A stretch of 64,000 bases of DNA from Corbicula japonica. Its lineage: Eukaryota > Mollusca > Bivalvia > Venerida > Cyrenidae. A program made the position numbers and the translations under genes. The stretch's first letter is position 1; the number at the start of each line of letters is the position of its first letter. The stretch is taken from the NCBI GenBank assembly GCA_038501625.1, contig JAZAYU010000123.1:930001-994000 (forward strand), read 5' to 3'. The notes beneath the pieces were generated by a model, which saw only the letters and a list, made by a program, of their open reading frames with translations, had not been told where the DNA came from and made no database searches. This document shows, piece after piece, positions 11,041-25,100 of the stretch.

Positions 11041-12256
11041 TTGGAGCCAGTTATCAGTAGCATGTAGTAAGATTTTACGAAAAGACGAAAGTTAAATTCT
11101 ACGAGATTCTTTTAAAAGCATATATTTCCCTCAGAAAAGTTGCATTTATAATCATAAATTTCGTATATCTAATTTAGTGAGATTTTCAGTTATTGTAAGT
11201 TTTTTTATTTCTAATTTGAGCAAAAAGTTAAATAAAATACTTAAAAGCATTATAAAATATAAAATCTATTTTGATATTTTGTGAACCATGCCTGTGTATC
11301 TAAAAATATACAAAGTTTCAAAAAATCTGAAAAGATACACAGATTTTAATTAATTGATCTGTAGCAATTATTTTAATATAATTATATTTCTACTAACAAG
11401 CAATTATACTACCAAAAGACACTGTAGAATCTTACTACTATGTTCTATTGATTTTATTTGTATTATTCTTCTGATTTTGAAGTACATGCATTTAATATTG
11501 AAAACAGTTAGCGAGTATTACTCACATGCAAGGTAATATAGCATACTTCAATCAAAAGGATCTGTTTTCAATATTTCATTACAAGAGGCTGTGAACACCA
11601 GTGACATCAAACAATTCTGACATCAAGATGTAAAATTGTACTATAATGATAAAGTATAATGTTGTTAACTATCAATTATATATATTCAAACAAACAATTT
11701 AAGTAACAAATAGGTGTCAATAATTAAATATTTTGACCTTTCATGTTTCCTTTGATTTCTACATTACACATGTAGTTAAAATTTGGCATATTCAGCAAGG
11801 AGTAAAACTTTACAACCTCCTATAATTCAAAATTAAAATGTATTATTACAACATAAAAAGTTAATATTTTTTCAATTTTTGCCAGGTGTGCGATTTAAAT
11901 ATACTTATAACAACACACTTTGATAATGTATTCTATTTGAGACTTTTTTTAAAAATTAATTATCAGTTAATGGCCAATAATATATTTAAATAATATATTT
12001 ATCTGATTTAGTTTTATGTGATTTTACTCATTAAATATACCTTTTATCAGCTTGAATATTTTGTAACTTTTGAATTTAAGTTTAAACGTAAGATTGTTAA
12101 TTTTAGTTAAGACATAATTTTTGTTATAAAAATTGCTAAATGATTGTTTGCTGTAAGACATGTTCTCAAGATAATATGTATACAGATTAATTAACATAGC
12201 AACATCAAATATATTGAAATATGTGAATAAATCCCCTTTTGACACTTAATCCCCAA
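11041..12256. other. Gene-free, very AT-rich stretch
   Basis: No coding, RNA or structured repeat feature recognised. Open frames here are short and AT-biased. Confidence 0.5.
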
Positions 12257-12500
12257 GGGCAAATTAATATTGGTCAGCAATGTCTGGTCAGCAGATAAGG
12301 GACTTTTGGTCTGCAGACTTTGGTCTTTGGTCAGCATGGTCAGCAATGTTTGGTCAGCAGTTTAGGGAGACCCTAAATATGTGTCTTTGAGAAAAACAAA
12401 CAGACGGACGTACAGGTGGTCACTCGGTTGGTCGGACGGACGGACGGATCAAAACTATAAAGCGATCGTGATGCCAAGTTTCCGAAAATACCGGATCAGT
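12257..12500. repeat. Short interspersed TGGTCAGCA repeats and a GGAC microsatellite
   Basis: At 12270-12365 the motif TGGTCAGCA, or a near variant, recurs about six times at irregular spacing. At 12405-12450 there are GGAC/GACG repeats. Function unknown; gap sequence follows at 12561. Confidence 0.5.
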
Positions 12501-12560
12501 CATTCTTTTAGCCCTTACATCAACATGAGTTACCTATCTTTAATACTCTTTAAAAAGAGA

Positions 12561-13060
12561 NNNNNNNNNNNNNNNNNNNNNNNNNNNNNNNNNNNNNNNN
12601 NNNNNNNNNNNNNNNNNNNNNNNNNNNNNNNNNNNNNNNNNNNNNNNNNNNNNNNNNNNNNNNNNNNNNNNNNNNNNNNNNNNNNNNNNNNNNNNNNNNN
12701 NNNNNNNNNNNNNNNNNNNNNNNNNNNNNNNNNNNNNNNNNNNNNNNNNNNNNNNNNNNNNNNNNNNNNNNNNNNNNNNNNNNNNNNNNNNNNNNNNNNN
12801 NNNNNNNNNNNNNNNNNNNNNNNNNNNNNNNNNNNNNNNNNNNNNNNNNNNNNNNNNNNNNNNNNNNNNNNNNNNNNNNNNNNNNNNNNNNNNNNNNNNN
12901 NNNNNNNNNNNNNNNNNNNNNNNNNNNNNNNNNNNNNNNNNNNNNNNNNNNNNNNNNNNNNNNNNNNNNNNNNNNNNNNNNNNNNNNNNNNNNNNNNNNN
13001 NNNNNNNNNNNNNNNNNNNNNNNNNNNNNNNNNNNNNNNNNNNNNNNNNNNNNNNNNNNN
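12561..13060. other. Assembly gap (500 N)
   Basis: Exactly 500 undetermined bases, a standard scaffold gap. It interrupts the last visible EGF exon (13061-13178), so it hides at least that exon's 3' end. Apparent open frames running through it are artefacts. Confidence 0.98.
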
Positions 13061-13178
13061 AGACACAACTGAAAGAACCGATCATGTTGGAACAATTTGA
13101 ATTTGATTTATTCTGGCATATGTCTGGTTTAATACCACATTCATCGATGTCGTCTGTACAGTTGATGCCTGTCCAGCC
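13061..13178 (-). CDS. EGF array exon 28 (partial, runs into gap)
   Basis: Acceptor TTTTTGTAG; begins GWTGINC then DDIDEC. Second half of a split MEGF+cbEGF unit. Its protein is almost identical to exon 26 ([14 protein letters not shown] shared). Truncated by the N gap about 39 bases before its expected donor. Confidence 0.85.
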
Positions 13179-16100
13179 CTACAAAAAGTGCAATATTACG
13201 AGTGTTTTTTTCACGTTCTGATAATAAAATGGTACTGACCACAATTATCGCGTTAATGATTCAATGCACATCATTAATTGGAATAAATAAAATCTTTACA
13301 GTCACTTGTGCAAATATTGATTCACGATATGTGAATCAGTAACGCGTTGAAAGTGTTTTCTGAAAATGCACTTTCATACAAATATTGATTAATTAGTAAT
13401 ACAAAAAACTACAAACCTGTTTACAGGTGCAGTTGCCCGTCACAGGGTTACAAGAAGCTGAGTTGACAACGTTGCAAGAACACGTAGTTGAACAATTCAA
13501 TCCATACATAAAGTCCTCACAGACTGGAATTTGAAGGAAAAGAATACTACATCTACATGTAAATACCACATTTAAAATCGTTTTAGTCCTTCCGTAACAC
13601 TTACACATTTCCAAAACTGCCCTTGAACAAGTTCTGGTAACCGATTCTGCATTATTTTCATATTTGTCGCGTTCGTTGGCTCACAAAATACCAGTTACGT
13701 CCATTTTGCTATTTATAACTCTTATTAAGACAAACATACATGGTAACAAGTAAAACTTAAAATGTATTGGAAAACAATGAACATGTTTGATAATAACCCA
13801 CACTATTAACAAAACTCAGAGGAATAATCAGAATTAACACAAAGATATACCTTTGCAAGTGTTGTTGACATCGTGATAACCTTTAGAGCAGACACAACTG
13901 AAAGAACCCATCGTGTTGGAACAATTCGAATTTGATTTATTCTGGCATATATCTGGTGTAACACCACATTCATCGATGTCATCTGTGCAGTTTATGCCTG
14001 ACCAGCCCTACAATATTTGAAATGATTGTGATACGTTTTACTCTATGCTAACTTCTTTGGTTGCACGACGGTGGCAGGGGTTCGAGTGTTTATGAAGGTT
14101 TTTAGGGAAATCCTTTGACTTTTATTAAAAACACCAATGTTAAATTTTCTCAAGTCATATTGCAAACAATTTTCGGAATAAATCAACTTCAGTCTGTTAA
14201 AATCGATTCAATTCTGGCCTTAAAAGCGGTGGGAGAAATATGCATTTTCATTTTTGCATATGAAAGATCGAAATAAACTGATATGACATATTTTCATATC
14301 TGGTGTTAAAAAATTTCCCATTTACCTTTTTGAACTGGTTGGTTATGCAATATTTTCATATCTTTCATGTTTTAAAATTCATTTTCATCGGCAAGTACAG
14401 ATATGTGGGATAATGAGGTGAAATAGATCGATATATGTGTGTATTTAAATATTTAAGGCCTATCTACCTCTTTGCAGGAACAATTTCCGGTCACGTGATC
14501 ACACTTTCTGGTGTTGGAGAAGTTACAAGTACATTTCTGCAGACATTGTTCTCCAAAGTGAGTGTCGACACAAACTGAAATAATATAATGAATGCGTTGA
14601 CACATAAGTAAAAATTGTAAAAAAAGTAATTTAAAAATCGGATATCAGGAAATATGTATATCATGCAAAATCTACTGTCGATTCAAAATTTTGTCTTCTT
14701 ACACATAAAATAGAGTGTTTTTAATATGGGGCTAAGCATTGTATGTGGTAGTTATGTTTTGTTGGCTAACGATAAAACAAATCGGGCGAAATGATATGAA
14801 AATTTATAAAGTCTTTTTGGAGAGTTGCTTTAAAGTACCAACAACATCCTATTTCTGCTAGACATGTCGGTAATATTTAAAATAACGACTGAATATCTAA
14901 GGATGGTATTCTGGGTTAACTAGGTTTTCGATCAAAAGTTTGGCGCAGAGTCGAATATTTCAATTGAGAAATGTTATGGTAAGAGCTTATTATCTAAACT
15001 AAGACGGTATCACAAAATCTTTTAAATTTATTATTATAAGCTTTGTTTACATAGAATAAACAAATGCATTTAACAATGTTTATTTAAAAGGAAATTTCTC
15101 ATCCAGATTTTTGTGAACACTTAATTAAATGAAAACATGTCTCTGTTATAACCTCTATTTTAATTGTTAAATTTCACGGTAAAGAAACTAAAATTGTTTT
15201 CAAAATATATTAAATTGATAGTAATAAGTAGGGAAATGAATATACCTTGGCATAGTCCATTTTCTGTCCGGAATCCAGAATTACAATTGCAGGTAAAGTT
15301 CCCGATCGTGTTGATACACGTTGAATTAGCGGGACAAGGGGCAGTTTTGTTGCACTCGTTAATATCCTCATCACAATCCCTTCCCTGCCATCCTGTTTTA
15401 CATTTGCATTCTCCGGATTGTGGATTGCACGATTCTGTATGGGTTATGTTACAACTGCAATTCGATTGGCAGTTCAGACCATATTTCCACTTGGTACAGT
15501 CTGCAAAAGAGTTGCATTATACATATCAGGAATGGACACATCCAAAAGACACAACCTCCACACAAAAACAAAAATGAAGAGAGAGAGAGAGAGAGAGAGA
15601 GCACGGGTAAAAATGATCAGTTTCAACAGACACCACAAATAATTAACAGAAACAAGATGCTTATACACTGACTACCAATTAACAAAACATCAGGTGGCAC
15701 TGACATTTCATTCCGAGCAGGCAATAAATGTTACTTTGTCATCTAATAGCGTTCACAGTGTCTTATGCAAACGACATCAGCCAAAAGATATAGCACTTAA
15801 GCATTACACATCTGAGTTAGCACACCAGTTCAAGTGATTTCAGGTTAATCTTCAAAATGAGAAACATTTAATATTTATTACCTTTTTTTATTTTTGTTCA
15901 GTTCGTATAGTTACATACTAAAAAATCGCATTTATATTTTGTTTTGCCACTGACCCTTCCAAAGGCGATAACCCTGGAGTCTTATCTGAATTTGACTTAC
16001 TTATAAAAATATGCTCTCTTTTCCTCTCTTTTTTTTCGCTGCGTGGGGAATCTGTGAGTGTGGCGATTCCTTATATGCATGTTTCGCTTTGGTATATTAC

Positions 16101-19100
16101 TTACCATTTTACTCTGAGAATGACATTGCATGTAAGCCAAAACATAGCTGTTGCTTACTTGTGCATAAGACACCTTCCTTCCGGAACCCGTGGTTACACT
16201 GGCATTCATAGGAGCCGTTTTTGTTAACACATGAAGATTCGGGTATGGCATTACAAATGCTTTTATTTTGACATTCGTCGATATCAATACTGCAGTCTGA
16301 TCCGCTCCAACCCTAACAAAAAGACAAACAAACATTTTTTTTCATTTATTTATTATTTTAAAAAGTCTTCATGTACTTCATTTGAGTGTTCTTATCAGGT
16401 GCAAATATCTTTCTTGACGCGATTTGGCCAAAAAGTACTTAAGGAAGCAACCTACTATTAGCATTCCATTGGTTGTATTTTATTAGCACTCATACGGTCT
16501 AAAGATGTAAGTGTATGGATTCGTCGCATATTCAAATCTAATGATTTTTCTCTTTTTTTTTGCAAATGTTGGTAACGGCAAATAAAGTATAATTCAGTTA
16601 CATAATTTCTCGATTATATAAACAGGAATAAAAATTTCAAAATAATTGCAGCATAACACTGTCGTTTTAATGGCATTTACGTGTGTAGAAACCACAACTC
16701 GAATGTCTTAACATGATAAAAAAAAACAAAAACACTTTTACCGTTTTACAAACACATTCACCAGAAGTATTGTTACATTTATGCGAGTTATCAACATTGC
16801 ATTGACAATCCCTAGAGCAGTTTTGCCCATACTTCCAATCACCGCAAACTGAAAACACAGAATTTTTTTATTATGTCATGAAAGCAATGGAATGATCTTC
16901 CTCCACAAAACGATTCTTTTCGAAGTAGACGTTCTTAATTAGGGTTTTTAAAATATTAAGAATATAGTTCTTTCAAATTGTTGTGCGCATGCGTCGTACT
17001 CCACGTTAAGGTACGAAAATATTGGTTTTATCCTAAACCGACGCGTGAGGGGGCATTTAACAGTGTCATTGCTAACAGAATGAACGGATATGATCACGGT
17101 GTCGTTTTAAAGCTTATGATAAACTAAAATTATAGTAATGATGAGGCACAATAAATTCGAGTTTTACGAATTTCCGAATATTACAGGATTTAAAAAGTCT
17201 GATCGGCAAGATTTGACTGTGAAAAACGTAAAACAATCAAAGACGTGGTTGCAAATTTGAATCAGGAAGTCTTATATGAAAACAAAGACAATGTGGATTA
17301 CATGTTACTGTATAATTGCCACAGACACATATATTACCGTCTAAAGTTTTTCTGACAAAATGCGTTTACTTCGAAAAATATATTTTATGTTACTTGATCT
17401 CCCTAAATTGGAGGAAAACGGATGAATTCAATGTATCGCCGTTGTATTCAACGCCCTTTAAGCGTAATTTTTTTCTTCTTTTTTTATTTCGTTCAAACTT
17501 ATGTTTTAAACTAAAATTTCTTGTAATCATTCGTATATTTCTTTTATCAGTCCTAGATTTGAATTATTTTTATGTTTATGAATTGATCAAGAAATAGAAA
17601 TCATACTTTGAACACGACCGTGTTACTGTTTATTGTCCCTATATATTTGACACAATATTCCCATTTCCCATTCCGTCCAGTAAACGATGGTGACATATTG
17701 AGGTGCGAAAACTTGTTTGACATCTGACATTTGAAGAGGCTTGAAATTAATTATCTTAAATCATCAAATTGAACGTAACTGTTATTGTTTTTTTCAAGCT
17801 TTAACTTTTCGAATACCTAAACATGTTCACGAGTTCAGTCCAATATTTCTATAACTATAATTTGTACGTTTAAATGGCAGATCAGGTAGTAGTTTATGTC
17901 TTATTCATGTTATTACGATCTTTTTTATAAAATCGTCAGCCATAGTCAATAGACATTAGTTTAAATCGCATTACATGAATATCTACGTGTTACGGGAATG
18001 ATGTAGAAAGAAGATAAAATGTCCGCAGATCTCCCAAATCTCAGGATTTTATCTGAAATATCCGGATCGTAAGGTTCTTCTCCGGATCTTAGGATTTTCA
18101 GGCAAAATCTCAGGATTAAAAAAAATGAATAAGACAATTTAATGAAACATAAATTCAACTAAATTTATAATAAGTTTTACAATTACATTAAGTAATATTA
18201 ATAAACTTGGTCTTGGTCACGGCTATCAAATTTCCTGTTTATTGAGAGATTACGAGAACCTGTTCTGTGACACGATGCCTCGGGCATACATGCACACAAC
18301 AGCTAAGTGTCATAAAACTAAACTCGGACCTGAATATCGCACTCCCGTTCATTTGTTTTGGTCCATGGTCATTTTGATTTTAAACAGATATGAAAATATT
18401 ATATTTCAAAACCTTTAGCGACAACAGTTACGAACTTCAAAATCAAAATAATTTTTATTAAAAAGAAAAAACTGGATTTTTTAAAAATAGTTTTGGTTTG
18501 CCTGCCGTCCGGCAATATTCGTTTGGTTCAATCAATTTAACGATTTCTCGGGTTGTACATGTAGCTGGAATCATCCTTTTATTTAAATACGTAATATTTA
18601 TTCTAAAAATCAAAACACGCAAAACGCGTATCAACCTAGTCGCCGACGAGCTACATAAGAAATATATGTCTCATACAACAATTAAGTATAGCGTTACAGA
18701 AAATGCCGTAAAACGGTAAAATGTCCGATAATGTCCGTCAGAATTGTCAATTATACACGTCAGATTTATTTTCAGTAAACAAAATTCATGTGTTTATTTT
18801 CATAACCGTTGGATATTCGCATCCTGAAAACAACGCAATAAACAATGTTAAAATGCACATAAACTTTCTTGATGTGCTTGTAAATAATTATAAAGTTTTT
18901 TTAAAAATTCTTCGTTGTTTTACTGAATTCACTTATTTATAAATTAGATTTGATTGATCAACATGTTCTTAATTTTATTGTCGGTCATCCTGATGACCGA
19001 CATATTATAATCGACCAAACTTGAGATCTTTAGCCTGAACACCGGTTAACAGTGACTCACGTTCCAGACGGAACGGATAATTTAGACTAGGTCACCTGTT

Positions 19101-22100
19101 TCTAAGACGTGTATGCAAAAGGATAGTGTTTATAGGCTGATGTTTGATTGCTTGATATATAGAGAAAAAAGCAACATATGCATATCAGGAATCGCCACAC
19201 TAAAAAAACACAGCCTCCCCACGCAGCGAAAAAGAAGAGAGGAAGATAGAGAGAGCGCATGTTTTATATATGTATGTCAATTCAAATAGGACGCCACAAA
19301 CAATTAATAAACAAGAGAAGACATTTACCAGAAAAGACATTAATTGTCGGTCATCCTGATGACCGACATATTATAATGGTCCAAACTTAAACTTTGAAGT
19401 GTAACACCGGTGAACAGCGGCACCGGACGTGGTCACTTTAAACAAAGCCGCTCGTCTAAAGCTTGAGAATGCTATTCAGTTCCCCCTATTAGCAAGAAAA
19501 GTCTTTTAAATTTTGAAGAAACAATATTCGAACAATGTATTTACGGCAAATCAGAAATTGAGCTCATCTAAAACGATATGTTAAATTATGTAAACATACG
19601 TGTGTTTTATTTTCTACAGGGTATAGAAATAATATAATGCGCCTTTTTTTAGAAAGTCACGAGATTCAAACCTTTATGGCAAAATATTAGTTGCATATAA
19701 GTTGAGCTGATACTTTATTTGAATCAAACAACTGTTCATGATGATGCCACATATGAAATAGATTCGTTCCGTTATCTTGATTTTGTTCGTCAAAAGCAAG
19801 CCACCGTTTATGGATTTCTTAGAGACTAACGAATATCCGACTTTGGCGGGAAAGGCTGTCTGTAAACAAAAGTTTACAAAAAACTAGTCGGTCATAAGCA
19901 TAACCATATAACCAAAAACACGTGGCACAGAAGTTAAAACTTTAAGCCACTTTGAAATAGAAGTGGCTAATTTCTATTGGATGTCATACAAAATATAGTT
20001 TACTGATATATATTTCCTTTTTTAAAGGAATGCATTTAAACTGGTGATCAATCTTACCATTTTGCAAACATTATTAATAATTGACTTGAAAGTACAAAAA
20101 TATTTAGGTTTGTCAAACACTATTTCTTCGTCTAACACTTTTTGTCAGAAAGTGTAGAGAAACAACGAAAATTAAGCTTTAATTATATTTGTGTGTGTGT
20201 GTGTTGGGGGGGGGGGGAGGAGATGAGCAGCCTGACAGGGACTCAAAAATATTGTGTTTACTATTCTGATATTCAACAATTACGTTAGACTGCTGGTATT
20301 GCTAGAACTTAAGAACTTCAACATGTTATATATTGCTGGTTCTCGCATATTTTCTCGTTTTCAACCAGGTTTTTGAGAAAAAAAACCAGATTATTAGAAT
20401 AGTGTTCGTCATTGGGCGGGCGGGCGTCAAAATGGTTGGTTTCCGGCGATTAACTTCGGTTCATGGTATTGACATGAAACTTGGTATATAGTAAGAAGTG
20501 GTGGATGGGTTGCTACGGATTGCTTTTGGGATCAGTCCGTCAAAGGTCAATGTCATCGTTACTTAAAATAGAAATTTGGTTTCCGGCGATTAACTTGAGT
20601 TCGGTTCATCGTATTGACATGAAACTTGGCGTATAGTAAGAACGTGTAGAGAGCTCGTTTGGGATTCCTGATGGCAGGGTTTGCACAGATTTGGAAAGTC
20701 ATGGAAAACGAGTATTGCCTGGAAATTCACGGAATAATGATTATAACTTGTGGAGAGCTCGTTTGTGATTTCTGATTGCAAGATTTGCACAGATCTCGAA
20801 AAGTCATGGAAAACGAGTATTGTCTTGAAATTCATGGAATCGTGATTATTTTGATTTTTTAGTGGTAAATCATATAGTATTAAAACATTGTCATGGAAAG
20901 TTGAAAAGTACAGTTTGTGTAGGCAATTCGAATCACTAAAAACCTTTGGTTAGCAAAGTTATATAAAAAGTTAAAATTACCTTTTTTTTGTTTTTAGGTT
21001 TTGGTGTTCATATGACCTTACATAAAGTATGTTTATTTCATTCAAGTAATAATGAATGTAATATATGTTACAAAAACCCCGCCGCCCCAATATTCAAAAC
21101 TTGCCTTTGCCCTTGAATATATGCATTTTCAAAGAAATACGAAGTGATTTGTATTGATTCCCCGATTCCATCTAAAAACCGCATCTATCCATGCGTTCTC
21201 TTTTTGGGATCTATTGTGAACAATTGGACTCGTCGCAGTTGCAATCCAACTTGTAAAAGATTACCAGGGATACCCCTGACCCCAATGTCTGCTACCCCAT
21301 ACACATGCAATATAACGGATCTGGATTCGGTCTTGGGTTGATACTAAACAATAACATTATTTTGAAAAGTACAGTAAGGTAGACAACACAAGCACTATCA
21401 TTTCTATGTGAGGGCGTTCTACTAGAATATACTGCAAGCAATGCAAAACCAGCCTTTAAAGTAAAGAAATAGTTGTGAAGAATTTTCAAAACAGTGGCAT
21501 AACGACAATTTCTTTGATCATAGATTAATTTAAATACAAATATTGCTTCTCGAGTTTCTGTAATTGTTTCAGAGAAAATCGTTCTAACTAAAACAGAAGA
21601 TATGAGCAACCTAAAGCTTAAGTGAAAATTAAAAATGCATCTGCATCCTAATTTATTGTTTACTGTCTTTATATTTTCTAAAACTGTCTATCTTATAATT
21701 AACAACCTTTATCTGCTTGCAAGATGCAATATACAGCATCGCTTCACTTTAAAAATTAATCACACAATTACCATGGCAAAGATCGTCGTGTGATTTGTAG
21801 TATCCAATGTCGCAGATACACATGAAACTGCCGGGTGTGTTTTTACACACAGAGTAATCTGGGCAAACATCACTGATACATTCGTCTATATCGACGTTAC
21901 AGTTCGAGCCGTTCCATCCGGATTTACAAGCACAGTTCCCGTCGGTCTTGTTGCATACTTCAGTGTTAGTTTTGTTACAGGAACATGAGCGTGAGCAGTT
22001 CAGACCGTGCGTCCAATCAAGGCATTCTAAAATAGTCAAGTGTATTTAAATTTAATTTAACAGTCTTCTTAAACAAATTTCACATTACTTTAGCATGACT

Positions 22101-25100
22101 TTGAACAGGCCGTACCTCCATTCAGGGCATTCTAGAAAGAAAACACGAATACAGTAATTGAAAAATACATCAATAAGACCAACCTTAAATTAAGACCACT
22201 CTCATATTAATACATTATCACTTTTTGAAGTCTCTTTTCATAGTTTTGTTATATAATATAATAACGCACGGAGAAGGTAATACAGAACGAAAAAATACTG
22301 TCTATGCTGGCTAACCTCATAGTTGGCGCAAATTTAACTTACACAACTTAAAAAATATTCACTTTAGTGTATTTCTGAACACGTTTGATCAAATGGCAAG
22401 ATTTCTTTCAGATATTTCACTCGATATTAAATGCAACCAACAGCTAACTAACTACCTAACTACCTAACTAACTAAACAAAAAATAAACAAATAAATAAAT
22501 AAATTAATTAATTAATAAATAACTTACCTATGCAAGAGCGTGAATCATTATATAAGAAATAGCCAGGACGACAACTGCATACAAATGCTCCTTCTGTGTT
22601 GTTACATAGCTGGGAACACTTATCTGTCTTTTCAAAGCATTCATCTATATCTATAAACATATAAAGACAGAAAATAACTTATTTTAACATTGTTCTTATT
22701 CTTATATAGTTACAACACAGTAAAATGTGCTAACCAGATATTGCCACACCAAGAAAACCCAGTCTCAACACGCAGCAAAAAAAGCAGAAAGGAAAATTAG
22801 CATGGGACCATCAAATGATCAATCTTAAATGAGACATAACAAGAGAACCTGACTGGTTAGGTCATTTAATTTTGTTTTACTTTTAAATAATACAGAATTG
22901 TAGAGGATGATAAAAAGAAATGCATAAATATTTTTTAAAGTTGTAAAGCAGTCTTTTAACATCTACAACATCAACAGACGAAAATATCGAAACTGACCAA
23001 CACATGTTTCATTCGCAGACATTTTGTAGCCGCTATCGCATATACACTTGTAACTTCCCGAATTATCCTGGCAAGTTGAATGATTGGGACAAATCGTCCT
23101 ATTTTCACACTCGTTGATGTTTTCAGAACACGTGACACCAGAGTATCCAGGGTGACAGAAACACGACCCGTTCACATGATCACATCGATCGGTGTTAGAA
23201 GTCTTGCAGCGACACTGCGAGATGCATTCCTTGCCATAGGTCCATTGATCGCAAACTAAAATTAAAATGATATCTTTAATAAAAACTCAAGTTAAATCAA
23301 ACGAATATATATTAATGTCAGCATAACACTTTATTTCCAATAATAGTTTTACCGAAGCTTTCTATGACCTGATTATTGTTGATGATATGAATTCCTAATG
23401 ACTATGTTTAATGCACAAATGTTTTATGGCGATTGCAAGCGAAAATATAGTAGATGACCTAATCGGGACCAGAAGACCCTGGGCTGAATCAACAGAAACG
23501 AGCTGCAACGTTCTTAAAATGTCTCATTCATAAATCTTTAAATTTATGCTACAGTCCTGATAACAACGAGGTTAGCAAATCTGTCGATGTAAATGGTCAA
23601 AACATATCAGATTGATAAAAAAAGAAAAAATAACTACAATGTACCTTGACAATGATCAGATTCGGACTTCCGGAATCCGGCATGGCAGTCACATGTAAAG
23701 TTCCCGATCGTGTTATTACACGTTGAATTGGCGGGACAAATTGCCGTAGTGTTACATTCATCGATATCTTCATCACAATGTCTTCCTTGCCATCCAGATT
23801 TACACGTGCATTCTCCAGATGTTGGATTGCAAGAACCAGTATTGGTAGTGTTACAAGTACAATTTAACATGCAGCCCTGTCCGTATTTCCAGTTTGTACA
23901 TTCTGCAAACCAGTGAACAAAGTCTTAGTTTTAAGCACATAAAATTATAAAAGTAGGCAAATTACATAAAAAGCCTACGCTTTTAGCTTGAGACGATTTT
24001 TGAAGATAGTGTTTAATATTTCAACGTCAGACTGATGTCAATAATGACGGTGAGTTCACCACACATCGGTCTGACGATCTATTTGGTCGCAGATGGCAAT
24101 TGTGTTTTCTGGCTTTTATCGCAACTTTAAATCTTTGTTCAATTCTTTAAAACTCTGGTAAAAGTAATTTCGAAAAGTTACGCGCCTAACCTGTAAATCA
24201 GTTTTGATTTTTGAGAACTATTTTCAAACTATTTGAGATGACCACTAATACAAAGTTTAATCATATTAAGAAAAAGTGCTCTTGTTGTTTAAATATGATG
24301 CAATCGTTACAGAACTTTACCAAACTAACTGAACATTATATTCATATACGTATATGTATTCACGTGTATTTATTTTGTACTACAATTCGTTTCTGTCATA
24401 CTTGAACTGAACTTCAATACATTAATTGTTAGCTTCAGCATACTATTGTTTTTCAGAGTTTGAAAATTTCAAAACATATTCACAGTATATAATTATTGCT
24501 GTATTATAAGATAGGAAAACATGCACATAGTTTTATGTAGTTCTTGGGGATTCTAGGGTTCACGTTAGAATATAACCACTTCCGGTATCTAAAACTTTAT
24601 TGCAGGAGACTGACATAGTAAGTGTTTCTATTCAATTGTTTAATGTAGATGTACTTTGTTTTCAGTGACAATTGTTTCTGCAATCAATAATCTGAATCAG
24701 AATTAGAATATAAATTTTATTTTATGTCTTAAGTGAAAATCGTTATTACTTGACTGTAATGTCAGCAATGATCCGAGAATTATTAAAATACATTTTTATA
24801 AATTTAAAACTTTTTTCTTCATTTTATCTTGGAAAATTTATAAATACATGTGTAGTTTATGGCAAGGTAGTCAATTTGATGTTGCCAGCGAGTCAAAAAT
24901 TCACTCTGTTATCTACCTTTGCAAAAACCACCTTCCTTCTGAAATCCTGCATTACATCGGCATTCATATGATCCGTTTTTGTTAACACACGATGATTCAG
25001 GAATGTTACCACAGATAGTCTTTTTTTGACATTCATCAATATCTTCGGTGCAGTTTAATCCGCTCCAGCCCTGATAAAAAATAGGAAATGACATACAAAA

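Larger units (their letters stand above)
16849..21771. other. Long intron 21-22 of the EGF gene
   Basis: About 4.9 kb with no EGF exon found. It holds repeated ATCTCAGGAT/CCGGATC motifs at 18030-18125, two hairpins at 18980 and 19346, an R1 copy at 19176, a TG/G run at 20192-20217, and short tandem duplications at 20440-20860. Confidence 0.6.

Noticed and set aside
12381..13100. Long open frames spanning the first N block
   Set aside because: They are open only because undetermined bases contain no stops.
14060..14130. Possible tRNA-like sequence (GGTTCGAG box B)
   Set aside because: No cloverleaf or matching box A; it belongs to a dispersed repeat block.
23710..23916. Plus-strand open frames opposite EGF exons (also at 15164, 29044, 37750)
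   Set aside because: Antisense shadows: Cys-rich codons on the minus strand avoid stops in the reverse frame. The minus-strand products have the six-Cys pattern and splice sites.
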